Assembly: GCA_030247885.1 (NCBI GenBank)
Contig: JAPDRO010000019.1
Location: 372,001-436,000 of the forward strand
Origin: Taxawa tesnikishii (nom. ined.)
Taxonomy: Eukaryota; Ascomycota; Dothideomycetes; Dothideales
Length of the DNA stretch: 64,000 nucleotides
Reading direction: 5' to 3'
Part shown: positions 45,201 to 54,718 of the stretch, in pieces
Layout of the letters: each line of letters starts with the position of its first letter
Position numbering within the stretch: position 1 is the first letter of the stretch
The notes under the pieces: generated by a model
Database searches by the model: none
Told to the model about the DNA's origin: nothing
Seen by the model: the letters and a program-made list of their open reading frames with translations, nothing else
Position numbers and translations under genes: made by a program

Positions 45201-47278
45201 ATGATACTACGATCTCTGGCGCTGCGGCATGGTATGCCACCCCTCTCGCACGGATCTCGTCCGCTGTACTGATGTCGTGACTGTGCAGGCCGCAGAGCTC
45301 TTGCCAAACCACCGGTCCGCCCATGGAGACGATACCTAGCCTCACATACCGAACAACCGAACAACCCCTACGATAAGCCATTTCAAGACCAACAGTTTGT
45401 CGAAGGAGGACACAATGGAACAAAGAGCCAGGCCATTCACTCGCTGTCGTCCCGGACACAACCACCTGCAGACGCGGACCTCGACCCCATAGCATCCGAA
45501 TACCACGCCCGTCAACGCCGCAAAGAGCTCACCGACCACATGGGCACCACCGTCGCGCCGCATTATCGGCCCCACACTCTGCTGAGCAACCCACCGTCCC
45601 CTTCTGATATCACCCTGGAGCTGCTCATGGCCAGCCAGTCGCACCTCGGCCACTCGACAAGTCTCTGGAACCCGGCCAATGCAAGATACATCTACGGCAT
45701 AAGAGAAGGCATCCACATCATCTCCCTCGACGTGACGGCAGCGTACCTGCGACGCGCCTGCGCCATCGTGCGGGGTGTCACGCAGCGCGGCGGTCTCGTC
45801 TTGTTCGTCGGCACGCGGGACGAACAGGAGAGGGCGGTCGTCAAGGCGGCCGAGATGGCTGGCGGGTGTCACTTGTTCGACCGCTGGATCCCGGGAAGCA
45901 TCACGAACGGGCCGCAGATTCTGGGCAAGTGCGACGTCAAGGCCGTGGACGAGTTCGATCAGGAGGTCAGGGGCTTCGAGGAGCAGTTGCAGCAGAGGGG
46001 TGCGCTGAAGCCGGATCTGGTCGTGTGTCTGAACCCGTTGGAGAACTATGTGCTGCTGCATGAGTGCGGATCGAACAACATCCCTACGATCGGAGTCATC
46101 GATACGGATGCGAACCCGACTTGGGTCACCTACCCAATCCCTGCCAACGACGACAGGTATGATGGTGGAAACATCCGCAGAAAGTCAGCACGCTAACAGC
46201 TCCTCACAGTCTCCGCTGCATCCAAGTGATCGCCGGTGTCCTCGGCCGCGCGGGTCAAGAAGGCCAGGCCATACGTCTCGAGCAAGCACGACAAGGCAAG
46301 CTCACCTACACCGCCTCACACGGGCTTAAAGTACCTACATCCGACTCCGCCGCCTCCCGCTCCGAGGAAGAAGACGAGTTCGCACCCGCACCTCCTGACC
46401 CGCTGGCCGATCTGGATCCGCCGGAACGGGCCGCCGAAGAGGACATCGAAGCTGACCTCCTGTCCAAGTACGAGTACTCGGACCTAGTCGACCACGACCC
46501 GGAAGCCGTTGATGAGATCGACGAGATGTTCGAACAGGAGCCTGGCGTAACGCAGATCGAGCTGCGCAAGCCCGTGCCCCAGGACCAGGAGGATCCTGCG
46601 CTGGCGCGGTTAATAGCGCAGAAGCGGCGGGATTTCGGCGAGGAGTTGACCGAGGCGGACAAGAGCGTGCTGGCCAAGATGGACGAGGAGAGAAAGGCGC
46701 TGATGGCCGCTATGCAGACCACCGACCTGGCCGAATTGCAGCGACAGGCGGACCAAGTCTCGCGCGCGTCCCGAGGTGCGTCCCCTGCGGAAGGCGAGGA
46801 GGGTGACGACATGATGTACTACCAGGGAGACAACGCCGCGGATGTCGACTCGATGCTCGAGACTTCCGACCGCGTGGAGCAGCAGCGCGAGCTCAAGGAT
46901 GAGGACACTGAGACCGCGGAGCGCAGTAACGTCGAGGATACTGTCGCCACCAGCCGAACTGCGGAACAACAGCGTGAGTTGAAGGCTGAAGATACGCAGA
47001 CCGCGGGACGTAGCAACGTTGAGGACGCGGTGGCGACCACACAAGCGGCGGAGCAGCAGCGCGAGCTCAAGGCCGAAGACACGCAGACCGCCGAACGCAG
47101 CAACGTTGAGGATACTGTCGCCACTAGCCAAACCGCGGAACAACAGCGCGAGCTCAAGACCGAAGACACGCAGACCACCGAACGCAGCAACGTCGAGGAT
47201 GCTGTGGCGACGACCGAGGCGGCGGAGAAGGAGAGGAGCTTGAAGTCCGAAGACGACGGCAAGCCGAAGCAGTCTTAG
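45201..47278 (+). CDS. MRP4: Mitochondrial small-subunit ribosomal protein uS2m with repeat-built C-terminal extension
   Basis: Three exons: 45201-45231, 45289-46156 and 46210-47278; 655 aa, in phase. The N terminus MILRSLALRHGRRALAKPPV is a mitochondrial presequence. uS2 core: SHLGHSTSLWNPANARYIYG, GIHIISLDVTAAYLRRA, GGLVLFVGTRDEQ, CHLFDRWIPGSITN, PDLVVCLNPLENYV, IGVIDTDANPTWVTYPIPAN and SLRCIQVIAGVLGRAGQEG. After this core an acidic extension of roughly 270 residues ends in 4.4 copies of a 29-residue repeat (47 kb side). The core acts in the mitoribosome small subunit. The extension is long for the family and its role is unknown. No frame break. Confidence 0.92.
46877..47257 (+). repeat. 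Coding minisatellite, 87-bp unit x 4.4, in the uS2m tail
   Basis: Each unit encodes EQQRELK-xEDTxT-xxRSNVED-xVAT and so on (29 aa). Units 1 and 3 end TVATS(R/Q)TA, units 2 and 4 end AVATT(Q/E)AA, so the array is best seen as a duplicated 174-bp dimer. A partial fifth unit (EKERSLKSEDD) follows. All differences keep the frame. Confidence 0.9.
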
Positions 47279-47703
47279 ACAGGCGCGAGCGCGCGTCCGT
47301 GATTGTGTCTTGTGTGGCGTTGCTGAGAGCGGGTAGGATATGATTTGGGCGACGTGAAAACATTCTGAACATACATTGTTGTATTTGCAGCATAGCGGAT
47401 GGCTGCTGCGCGTCCGAATTGTACAATTATTCTCTTCGCAGCCGCCAGTACTCTTTTCACATATCGATGGCTGGAAGCTGGTATGATTCTGGTGCGAGGT
47501 GTTGAAGGCGTAACACTGAGCTTTGGGATCTGATAGGTTGATGACCAAAAGCTATGTAACTCTGGAGACCAGCTAAGATACATGGAAAGGCCGATACGGC
47601 TAAACTTCAGTGGTAATCCAGTCACATGACTGACCTGCCAGAATCCAGCGCAACAGTGTCGCGCGTGGGGTATATGGATATATAACATTACAAAAAGTGT
47701 ATA
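47279..47703. other. Intergenic region, no gene recognised
   Basis: 425 bp between the uS2m stop and the tRNA-like relics. Confidence 0.4.
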
Positions 47704-47770
47704 TGGTCATCTGTTAGTCGTCATGTCGGAGTGATTAACATGTTAGACTTGGATACTTTTCAAGATCAAA
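47704..47770 (+). pseudogene. Degenerate tRNA-Ser 5' half
   Basis: Matches the 5' part and 5' flank of the intact tRNA-Ser at 54626 (from TGGYCATCTGT through ATGTCGGAGTG and TTAGACTTG) but lacks a matching 3' half. Most differences are C-to-T or G-to-A transitions. It cannot fold as a tRNA. Confidence 0.65.
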
Positions 47771-47816
47771 TAGCTACGTAAAGCGAGAGGATGAACCACA
47801 AAGTACTGCAAAAAAC

Positions 47817-47843
47817 TGCGTCGTGAACAGGATTCGAACCTGC
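47817..47843 (-). pseudogene. tRNA-Ser 3' half, inverted
   Basis: These 27 bases are the exact reverse complement of 54694-54720, that is the T arm, acceptor strand and following CA of the tRNA-Ser gene. No pairing 5' acceptor strand exists upstream on this strand. A perfect 7-bp hairpin (ATCAAGC / GCTTGAT) lies next to it at 47852-47870. Confidence 0.65.
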
Positions 47844-48027
47844 GACAGGAGATCAAGCTGAGTGCTTGATGGCTGGACTTGTAGAGTGAGCATTACACCA
47901 CCCTTGGACTCGTGCACGCAAGACCCCACAAGCGGACAGTAAGAGACGTAGCGTAGGTCTAAACGACTCAAATTCGTTTCTCATACAGCAAGACACAGCA
48001 ACAGAACAACACAAAACAAAGTTTTCA

Positions 48028-48731
48028 CTACTTTCTGTTCTTGCCGCCACGGCGCCCACGCCTCTTCTGAACCCCGCCCGCAGGCCCTTCCAACATCCTG
48101 AACTGGCGGCCGCCAACCCATTCAATCTGTCACATGTCAGCCTATATCCTAACGCAAATAACGTGTAGCGCTACGCTAGATGCGTTACGTTCGGTATGCT
48201 ACTCGTATTGCATAGTCGACATCTAGACATGGAAAGTTGACTACCACTCACCACAGGATTGTTGTTGGGCTTGTCCCGACACTCCGCGGTCGAGTGACCG
48301 CCCATCATCTTATGGTATTTGCCTATATACGTATCACGTTAGCCTCGTATACACAACGTAAATGCCGTTAATGATCCAACGACGAAGAGAAGGTTGAAGT
48401 CTGAGAGGCTTCAGGGGAATCATAAGCGGGGGCTATGTGTGTAAGACGCATATCATTTGCAGTATAATGGAACGCACAGCTCTTAACAGAAAGGCATCGT
48501 GATGATCGGTAGGAAAAAAGGCTTGTGCTTACACCACTTCTCCTTCTTCTTCGCCTCGCCACCCGAGGCGTTGGTGGCAGTGGTGGTGGTGGCGGCGGCG
48601 GCGGTGGTGGTGGCAGCGGTGGTGGTGGCAGCGGTGGTGGTGGCGCAGGAGGGCGCAGGCGAGGGGCCGCGAGACGAGGGGACGGGGAGGCGGGCGGCAT
48701 CGACGAGGACGGCGGGGGCGTCCTGCTCCAT
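48028..48731 (-). CDS. Small basic protein with CHHC zinc-knuckle-like motif
   Basis: Three exons on the minus strand: 48731-48533, 48322-48252 and 48126-48028; 122 aa, in phase. The N-terminal half is low complexity: Pro/Ser, then Ala/Thr from GCC/ACC triplets, then KKKEK. The first splice creates KWCKYHKMMGGHSTAECRDK, a C-x2-H-x5-H-x4-C knuckle. The C terminus QKRRGRRGGKNRK is strongly basic. A nucleic-acid-binding role is suggested by composition only. The start at 48731 is the first ATG in frame; an upstream exon is possible. Splice sites are consensus (GTAAGC, GTGAGT). Confidence 0.55.
48573..48652 (+). repeat. GGT/GGC trinucleotide-rich repeat
   Basis: About 80 bp of GTGGTGGTGGCGGCGG-type triplets. 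Encodes the Ala/Thr run of the small CHHC protein on the minus strand. Confidence 0.8.
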
Positions 48732-49610
48732 TGCCACATCTATGCAACCATCAGGAAGGGTTCAGATTGCGCATCTCGTGTAGCCCAGGATGCTAATCTC
48801 TGACTCAGACGCAGCTTGCAGCGATCAAAGACGATTCTTCATGAGAAGCTGTCTTTCTTTGTAGCCACGCCTATCCTCTTGGTGCCTCGAAGGAAAGAAA
48901 ATGAAAGACATACCCGAAGGGGGAACTCGGACGGGGCCCGGTCTTCTTCTTCTGCCTGCTACTTCATCAATCCAACGCCCAATGTGTACTCGAGTACGGT
49001 CATACCGGCGGGAACGACACCGGCACCGCGCGTTGCCGGAAGGCGGCGACAGTTGCCTCAGACTATAAAGCCACGTTAGCGGGATCCTCTCTTCGGTCAT
49101 ACAACGACGGTACGCATGGCCCGTCCAGCAGAGTGCTCTATGGAGAAAAGGGGCACATAGGATAATCCTCTGGCAACATCACTAAAACACCTACCGCTTC
49201 GAGGCCGGCAGCGCGGAGGATCTCGTCCACATCTTTGAGAGCTATCAGGACATATCAGCATGAGTGTCGGATTCGAGCGAGGGATCACTGCGTCAGGCTT
49301 CGGCGTGCGGCGAGTCTGCACTCACTTATCACTTGGAACGGCACTGTGAAAGAAAGTCAGCATGATAATACGAAAACTCCACGCACGGAGTCTTGGAGAC
49401 AGGGATCGGGCAAGCAGGTGTTAACCACATTGACATGGGTCATATGAAAAGCGTGTAAGGACATCCCGGGCTGTACAATCTCCGGAACATGTCAAGCCTT
49501 TGGAGCATGTCGCATGTCTGGGACGCAGAACCTGAACGGGATGGGTGATACATCGGGGCAGGGACTTCGCAGAATGCGATGCTAGGGTACTAGGCCTGGG
49601 TATGGACATA
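48732..49610. other. Gene-poor stretch with coding-like fragments
   Basis: No complete gene. On the minus strand a phrase LKDVDEILRAAGLEA is followed by a GTAGGTG donor-like site (about 49,245-49,190), and GVVPAGMTVLEYTLGVGLMK occurs near 49,000. They could be exons of one unrecognised gene, but I cannot join them in phase. Confidence 0.3.
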
Positions 49611-49703
49611 CTGTTCGAAGATGAAGCGTTGTTGGTCTGGTGGGACTCCCTTCTTGTCTTGGATCTTGGACTTGACGTTGTCGGTGGTGTTGGTGATGGT
49701 CTT
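49611..49703 (-). pseudogene. Ubiquitin-like gene fragment
   Basis: 31 codons on the minus strand read [17 protein letters not shown], then [14 protein letters not shown]. This follows ubiquitin residues 11-41 (KTIT..., DNVK.KIQDK.G.PPDQQR.IF) but lacks about five residues after KTIT and differs at several usually invariant sites. Neither the MQIFVKTLTG start nor the LRLRGG end is found nearby in either frame. Ubiquitin is almost invariant in eukaryotes, so this is a relic or a divergent ubiquitin-like domain. Confidence 0.6.
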
Positions 49704-49808
49704 GGGGAAGAGGAAGAAAAGGAAGGGACGAAAAGTTTTTCAAGAAGAGGGGTACCGCATTGGCCCTGTGCTTGCTCTCACATGCATCGGTCATGTTCCG
49801 AAACTTAC

Positions 49809-49917
49809 GAAACCACATGTACACAGGCGTGTTGCCGCCGAGTTTCCCAGGTGGGTCTAGGTGCCCCGTCAGACCATCAACAATGTACTGCAATTCTGTA
49901 TCGTAGTGGAAGCCAAA
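49809..49917 (-). other. Coding-like open segment bounded by splice-like sites
   Basis: Minus strand, preceded by TAG and followed by GTAAGT. Reads FGFHYDTELQYIVDG then LTGHLDPPGKLGGNTPVYMW. Not recognised. It may be an exon of a relic gene next to the ubiquitin fragment. Confidence 0.25.
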
Positions 49918-51754
49918 CTATACGAGATTTTGAGAGGCTATACCCTTAGAACACCAGCCAGTCGACCGGTTCTGCATTTGTCATAATCCACAACACATCG
50001 ACGGATGGACTCATGGCTAACCGGACCATTTGGTGATTGGTCCACCGCAATGTACCCTCCGGCTTGGCGGCACCGACATGCAGTCAGTCTCAGCCGGAGA
50101 TAGGCCCGGCACATGCAACATAGTCAACTGTGGGAGAGTGTGCTACGTCGGTCGGATAGACGATGCTTAACGGTCGCCAAGGAGCAGTCTTGCAGTGTTA
50201 ACGCCCCTAAACTGTGGTCGTGGTTATGTATATGGATGTCTTGCGGCCTTCGCATCCCTATGCCGTATCGGTGTAAGCCTGTCTCCGGTTGTGTTCGTAA
50301 CCGCGGTTTCGCTGTAAAGGTGGGGAGAAGGGGTTTGGTTGGTCTCAACACCATGTTCAGATATCATCAACTGTCATGGCCTTCCCTCCCAAGTGAAACT
50401 AACTTCCCGGGGAGTCTGGCGTGAGCATAGGGTACCAGATTCGCATGTATACGTACCCTATCCTGATTTGTAGGCGTAACGCTCGTACTGTGCTTACAGG
50501 TCCACGACGTTGTACCCAATTGCAGCTCTTTGCTACGTCAGTAGTGCCAAAGGGTTCACATCAAGGAAGTTATTTGCACGCGTTAACTTCATTAGGTACG
50601 CCTCAGTAACTTGCATGAGGCTGATGCTGGCTCTCCTTGGTGTCGAGTCGCAAGTAGAAGCGTCTAAGATAATTGGCATGGCTCTAATTTGACGTATAGT
50701 GATGATCGCGCTCTCACGATTTCGGACAGACTGAACAGATGTATAGCACAAACTGGGTGCACTAACCTGTCATCTTGTAGGTTCCGCGAAGGGTCTGCAT
50801 ATGCTACTGTCGCAACTAGGTAATATTGTACGTGCAGCGAACGCTGCAAGATCGTCTGGTAACTGAATCTTCGCGAAGCGCTTGAGTTTGCGCAAAATGT
50901 AGAACGGCTGATATTCTGGTGCGGATGCCGTACCGTCATGTGTGCAATGATGAGACGAATACGACGCATGGTTGTATGGGAGGACAAATTGTGTTCGCCA
51001 CTCTTATGCTACGACGTGCAGATAAGCTCGAAACATTCTGCGTAACAAAAGCAATGTGCAGCCTGTGAGCCAAGCTTGCCAGGCGCCGGGGTGTGCAAAT
51101 CCACCAGCACGCCAGTCCGCCCTTCTCTTCACCGTCTTTTCACCTGTGGACGTTGCTCAGAGCTGCGCTTTCGGTTGATTGAACCACGCAGGTCGACGGG
51201 ACTCGGACCGTGTCAAGTTGGAGGAGTTGTTTTCCGAGCGTTCGAGTGACGCTGCAATCTCCACCAATCCCCAGGATGTCGACACGCATTTTTGCTCCGG
51301 CTGCACCTCCAGATCCTCCGCATTGTAGAGATGACGGTGCTCCTTGGGAGGAATTATGATATCCTTCCACCTCTTTCTATATATCCTTGCAGAATAATGC
51401 TGAAAGAGACTCGGTCGGTGCGAGCGTCTGTTGCTGACGTTCAGTAAGCTGTACGATGGGCGGATTCATTTCAGACCGAACAAGTGGTTTGGCCTCCAAG
51501 GTTCAAGACTGTGGCAGCGTACGTCAAGAACCAGTCGTCGATACTCCAGTCTCGAAGAGTCGTGCAGGCGTAAGAGGATGATTTAACAGGTTGTCTGCTG
51601 GTATAGTATTAGCGGTCTTTCTTTGCGCGGCTCTGGGACGGGGACATTGTAGTCCGACAAACGCGAAGCTGCAAAACTGGCAAGAGCACTCTGAGCTGCA
51701 ACGCTTGAGAGTTTGACTTCGGACTAAGCGTCGAGACGGGCTCGTCGTTGTGAC
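49918..51754. other. Gene-poor region, nothing recognised
   Basis: 1.8 kb with only short frames on both strands and no splice-consistent exons or known domains. Confidence 0.4.
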
Positions 51755-51800
51755 CTGGAGGAATGATGTTCGAGCAGCTGGAGGAATGATGTTCGAGCAG
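51755..51800 (+). repeat. 23-bp direct tandem duplication
   Basis: Two identical copies of a 23-bp unit starting CTGGAGGAATGATGTTCGAG, at 51755-51777 and 51778-51800. Perfect identity suggests a recent duplication. Confidence 0.9.
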
Positions 51801-51928
51801 TTGGACGTGCTCCGTCGTCGCAATGGAGTCAGATAGGTAAGTGAGACTTCAGAGCTGCGTAGTTGCCTATGACCTCGAGCGTCTACACGGCTAGGTTGAA
51901 CATTGCAAGAGCACCGCCCCGCTGCATC

Positions 51929-51988
51929 TGCCATGCATACTGATGCCATGCATACTGATGCCATGCATACTGATGCCATGCATACTGA
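51929..51988 (+). repeat. 15-bp unit x 4 tandem repeat
   Basis: Four identical copies of TGCCATGCATACTGA, 60 bp. The unit contains the palindrome ATGCAT. Confidence 0.9.
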
Positions 51989-52080
51989 TACTATACTCCG
52001 CTTACGACATGACGAGTAAGCGACTTTGTCGAATTTGGGACCTCGATCTTTCCTCTTTTCCATCTCTACTTGACTAAGAA

Positions 52081-52105
52081 CAGCACAGCACAGCACAGCA
52101 CAGCA
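52081..52105 (+). repeat. (CAGCA)5 pentanucleotide repeat in orphan-gene leader
   Basis: Five CAGCA units, followed by CACACGCACACA. Lies 52 bp before the orphan gene start codon, so probably in its 5' UTR or core promoter. Confidence 0.85.
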
Positions 52106-52156
52106 CACACGCACACAAACGGTGACTATATTCCAATCTTTCGTACTCAAGAAAAA

Positions 52157-54172
52157 ATGTCTTCTAGCAATTCCTCTGTGCTTGCTTCTCGTGAGATGGC
52201 GACTTCTGGAAAGAAGCGCAAAGCCCCCGTCCAGAACCAAATGGACGCGAAGAAGCCGCGTGCCTCTGGCACTAGCTCTTCATCTCTTGTCGGTGTTGCT
52301 TCGCATAACCGGACAGCGCCTGTATACGGCAGCCCCTTGAAGCGTCTAGATACCCTTGCGCCTGTATACGGCAGCACATCTGAGCGCGTTCCCGTGCTTG
52401 CGCCCTCTAGCGGCAGCACCATCCCGCACTCTCGTGCGCTCCCCTCCGCCTTCGAGCGCACCCACGATTTTGTGTCGTCCAGTCGCAGCACAATCCCGCG
52501 CTCTCACGAGCTTCAGCCCTCCTTAGGAGCCTCCAGTACCTATGGCTGGGATTCCGAGGACGACGCTGACGCTGCAAAGCTTGTAGCCACTGATTCTGAC
52601 GATTACGGCTGGGATTCCGAATATTCTGCCGCTGCTGCAACGTTGGCTCCACTCCGAGCAGAGTCTTCGTGTGACTATGACTGGCGTTCTGAAGACGATG
52701 TTGAGATTTCACAACTCGGCGTGTCTCCGAATGTTAAGTCTCCCGTCATGGGTCCAGTGCTCCCGCCTGCTCCCACCGACATGCTCGTTTCTCCTCCGTT
52801 TCTGACCAAAAACGGCGGTAACTCATTCCAAGAATCTCTCACCCAGATTCTTGTCAAGCTGTATGCTTTCATGGAAGACTTCGGCGATGACGAAGCAAAA
52901 CTATCCATGAAGGCCCTTGCAGTAGATGAACTTGTGAAACATGCTATCGCAAGCATGAATTCTGGTACAGTAGTAATCCTGAGTTCTGGGCAACCCTTCT
53001 CCATGCACGACTTTCGTAAGACTCTGAAGTCACGCAAAGACGCCAAAGGTTTGCAAGGAGTCTATTTCATCATGCTCAATCGCGTACATGGTCAATATGT
53101 TCACGTGTATGTTGGCTCGAGCAGCGCCTTTTCCAACGACATTGTTGTACGTTTGGACCAGCATCATGATCCTGTGTACAGGAGCAAAGAAAGCAAGTAT
53201 CTGTACAGCCTGTGGAATCAGGCCGAGACCGTAAGCGTCGAAGACGGCATCATCTGCACCTGGCAGATGGCTTTCACCGCCAGGTACGGGAGCCTGCCAT
53301 GCACGATGCTCGAGACCGCATTTGCATATCTGCTCGGAGCATTCAAGTCTGATGTCACATTGCCTCCAGAGCTTGAATTTGCAAAGATCCTCCCCTCTGA
53401 TCTCCTCAATTCTTATAGGATGTACAGAGGCCTTCCCGACGCCATGAGTCCTCGTCAAATCATGGAGCAGGCACTGGGAGCCGTTGGTACGAACTGCAGC
53501 GTACCCATGCTTGGATTTCGTCGAGGCCGCGTTATATTCAAGCTTCCAACAGGAACTCCCTTTGCCATTGAAAGCTGGTTTAAAGAAAAGGGTCGGAAAG
53601 GACGGAGTTGCACGTTGCATGCCACCGACAAGCTGTCTATAATCGTTCCGAAAGAGCAGCATGAACGTATGTTCAGCACTCTTGATTCAAACTCACCAGT
53701 GGTAACCGCAACGCTGGAGATGCATGAAGACGGTCATCCCCAAAACTGGGCAAACATCGATGCCAACACAACCCAGTACGAAGATGCTCACCGCATCACA
53801 GTCTCGCTTACTTGGGCCACCTCTCAGAATGGTGTGGACAGCATGTATGTTCGACATGCGACAAAATTCGCCGGTCCCCTTGAGCGGAGCATGACTGCCA
53901 TGTCACTGTGGGAGTACGCTACGAAGCAACGAACCCAGTTCGACCCCACTCCATCAAATCGCCTCAATGTCTTTACTGAGCATGGTGACCAACCGAGCAA
54001 GGTGTGGTGGTCCGAAGGAACTGTGCAGTGTATTGGTTGCAACAGAGGCTTCTGGAACAGCGGGACTTACTGGGCGCACCGTGCAAAACCTGAAAACCAA
54101 ACGTGCAAAGATGCGTACGTTGCAGCTGGCAAGGCCCGACCGAATTGCGGTCCGAAGAAGAAGAAGACTTAG
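52157..54172 (+). CDS. Single-exon orphan protein with GIY-YIG-like nuclease core and C-terminal CCHC-type finger
   Basis: 671 aa without intron or frame break, ATG in context AAAAAATGT. Residues ~1-225 are disordered: an SV40-type basic patch (GKKRKAP), repeated APVYGS and STIPxSxxL units, and three YGWDSE/YDWRSE acidic repeats. Residues ~300-390 fit a GIY-YIG fold: GVY at 301-303, VYVG with Tyr318-Gly320, Arg332 in VRLDQH, and Glu386 in LETAFAYLL, in the order and rough spacing of the family. Near the C terminus is VQCIGCNRGFWNSG...H...C (C-x2-C-x12-H-x8-C) followed by a basic end PKKKKT. No reverse transcriptase or other mobile-element domain adjoins. Nuclease activity is a hypothesis. Confidence 0.8.
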   Translation: MSSSNSSVLASREMATSGKKRKAPVQNQMDAKKPRASGTSSSSLVGVASHNRTAPVYGSPLKRLDTLAPVYGSTSERVPVLAPSSGSTIPHSRALPSAFERTHDFVSSSRSTIPRSHELQPSLGASSTYGWDSEDDADAAKLVATDSDDYGWDSEYSAAAATLAPLRAESSCDYDWRSEDDVEISQLGVSPNVKSPVMGPVLPPAPTDMLVSPPFLTKNGGNSFQESLTQILVKLYAFMEDFGDDEAKLSMKALAVDELVKHAIASMNSGTVVILSSGQPFSMHDFRKTLKSRKDAKGLQGVYFIMLNRVHGQYVHVYVGSSSAFSNDIVVRLDQHHDPVYRSKESKYLYSLWNQAETVSVEDGIICTWQMAFTARYGSLPCTMLETAFAYLLGAFKSDVTLPPELEFAKILPSDLLNSYRMYRGLPDAMSPRQIMEQALGAVGTNCSVPMLGFRRGRVIFKLPTGTPFAIESWFKEKGRKGRSCTLHATDKLSIIVPKEQHERMFSTLDSNSPVVTATLEMHEDGHPQNWANIDANTTQYEDAHRITVSLTWATSQNGVDSMYVRHATKFAGPLERSMTAMSLWEYATKQRTQFDPTPSNRLNVFTEHGDQPSKVWWSEGTVQCIGCNRGFWNSGTYWAHRAKPENQTCKDAYVAAGKARPNCGPKKKKT

Positions 54173-54625
54173 GCAGTCGAGGTTTCCACACTACCTGATC
54201 AATCCTTTACGGGATTGTGCGTGGCTTAACCCACGCGGACGCTTGGCAGTATCCTGCCAGTGCTCTTTCGAGTAAGCGATCCCATCGTTAATCTGGCCTG
54301 CGCTGGCTGGATTGCGGAGGGGTTGCCAAGGAGCTCATCTGAGGATTTGGTTGAATTGGCAGGTACACGGCGGAGTCCATCTAGCAAGCAAAGTTAGATG
54401 TATGCTACCTCTCTTACTCAGAAGCTCTATGTGATAGTCCGTGGACTAGTGTGATAGTACATGCGCGTGAATTTTGATGATAATGTTAGACCCAGTTTGT
54501 TTCGCTTTCTAGTGACTATTACTGGCCTGCAATTGGCCTGGCCGTTTAGTAATCGCAATGCAGCGTGAATGACGTGTTGTTTGCTGTATATATTTTACTA
54601 AAAACTCCAAAATGGCCATCTGTCG
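54173..54625. other. Intergenic region
   Basis: 453 bp from the orphan gene to the tRNA, A/T-richer than average toward the tRNA. No gene recognised. Confidence 0.4.
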
Positions 54626-54718
54626 GTCGTGATGTCGGAGTGGTTAACGAGACAGACTTGAATACCCTTCAGCGATCTGTTGCCTCAGGGCGCGCAGGTT
54701 CGAATCCTGTTCACGACG
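54626..54718 (+). tRNA. tRNA-Ser(UGA) with short intron
   Basis: 7-bp acceptor stem GTCGTGA / TCACGAC, D arm ATGTCGGAGTGGTTAACGAG, anticodon stem ACAGA / TCTGT with loop CTTGAA..A (anticodon TGA). A 12-nt intron TACCCTTCAGCG sits one base 3' of the anticodon. The class II variable arm is GCCT / GGGC and the T arm GCAGGTTCGAATCCTGT. A T5 run follows (about 54722-54726), suiting a Pol III terminator. Serine identity follows from the UGA anticodon and the long variable arm. Confidence 0.88.

Noticed and set aside
47843-47925. Complete tRNA gene on the minus strand at 47.8 kb
   Set aside because: The 3' half matches tRNA-Ser exactly, but no complementary 5' acceptor strand or standard D arm can be found.
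48028-48731. Retroelement gag fossil because of the CHHC knuckle
   Set aside because: No other element domain, terminal repeat or target duplication seen. Three spliced exons with consensus sites suggest a host gene.
46877-52105. CRISPR-like arrays
   Set aside because: Repeats are contiguous (no spacers), one is coding, and the genome is eukaryotic.
51524-52240. 238-codon minus-strand frame with repeated CMASV units
   Set aside because: It is the translation of the 15-bp tandem repeat plus flanks, with no domain and overlapping the orphan gene leader.
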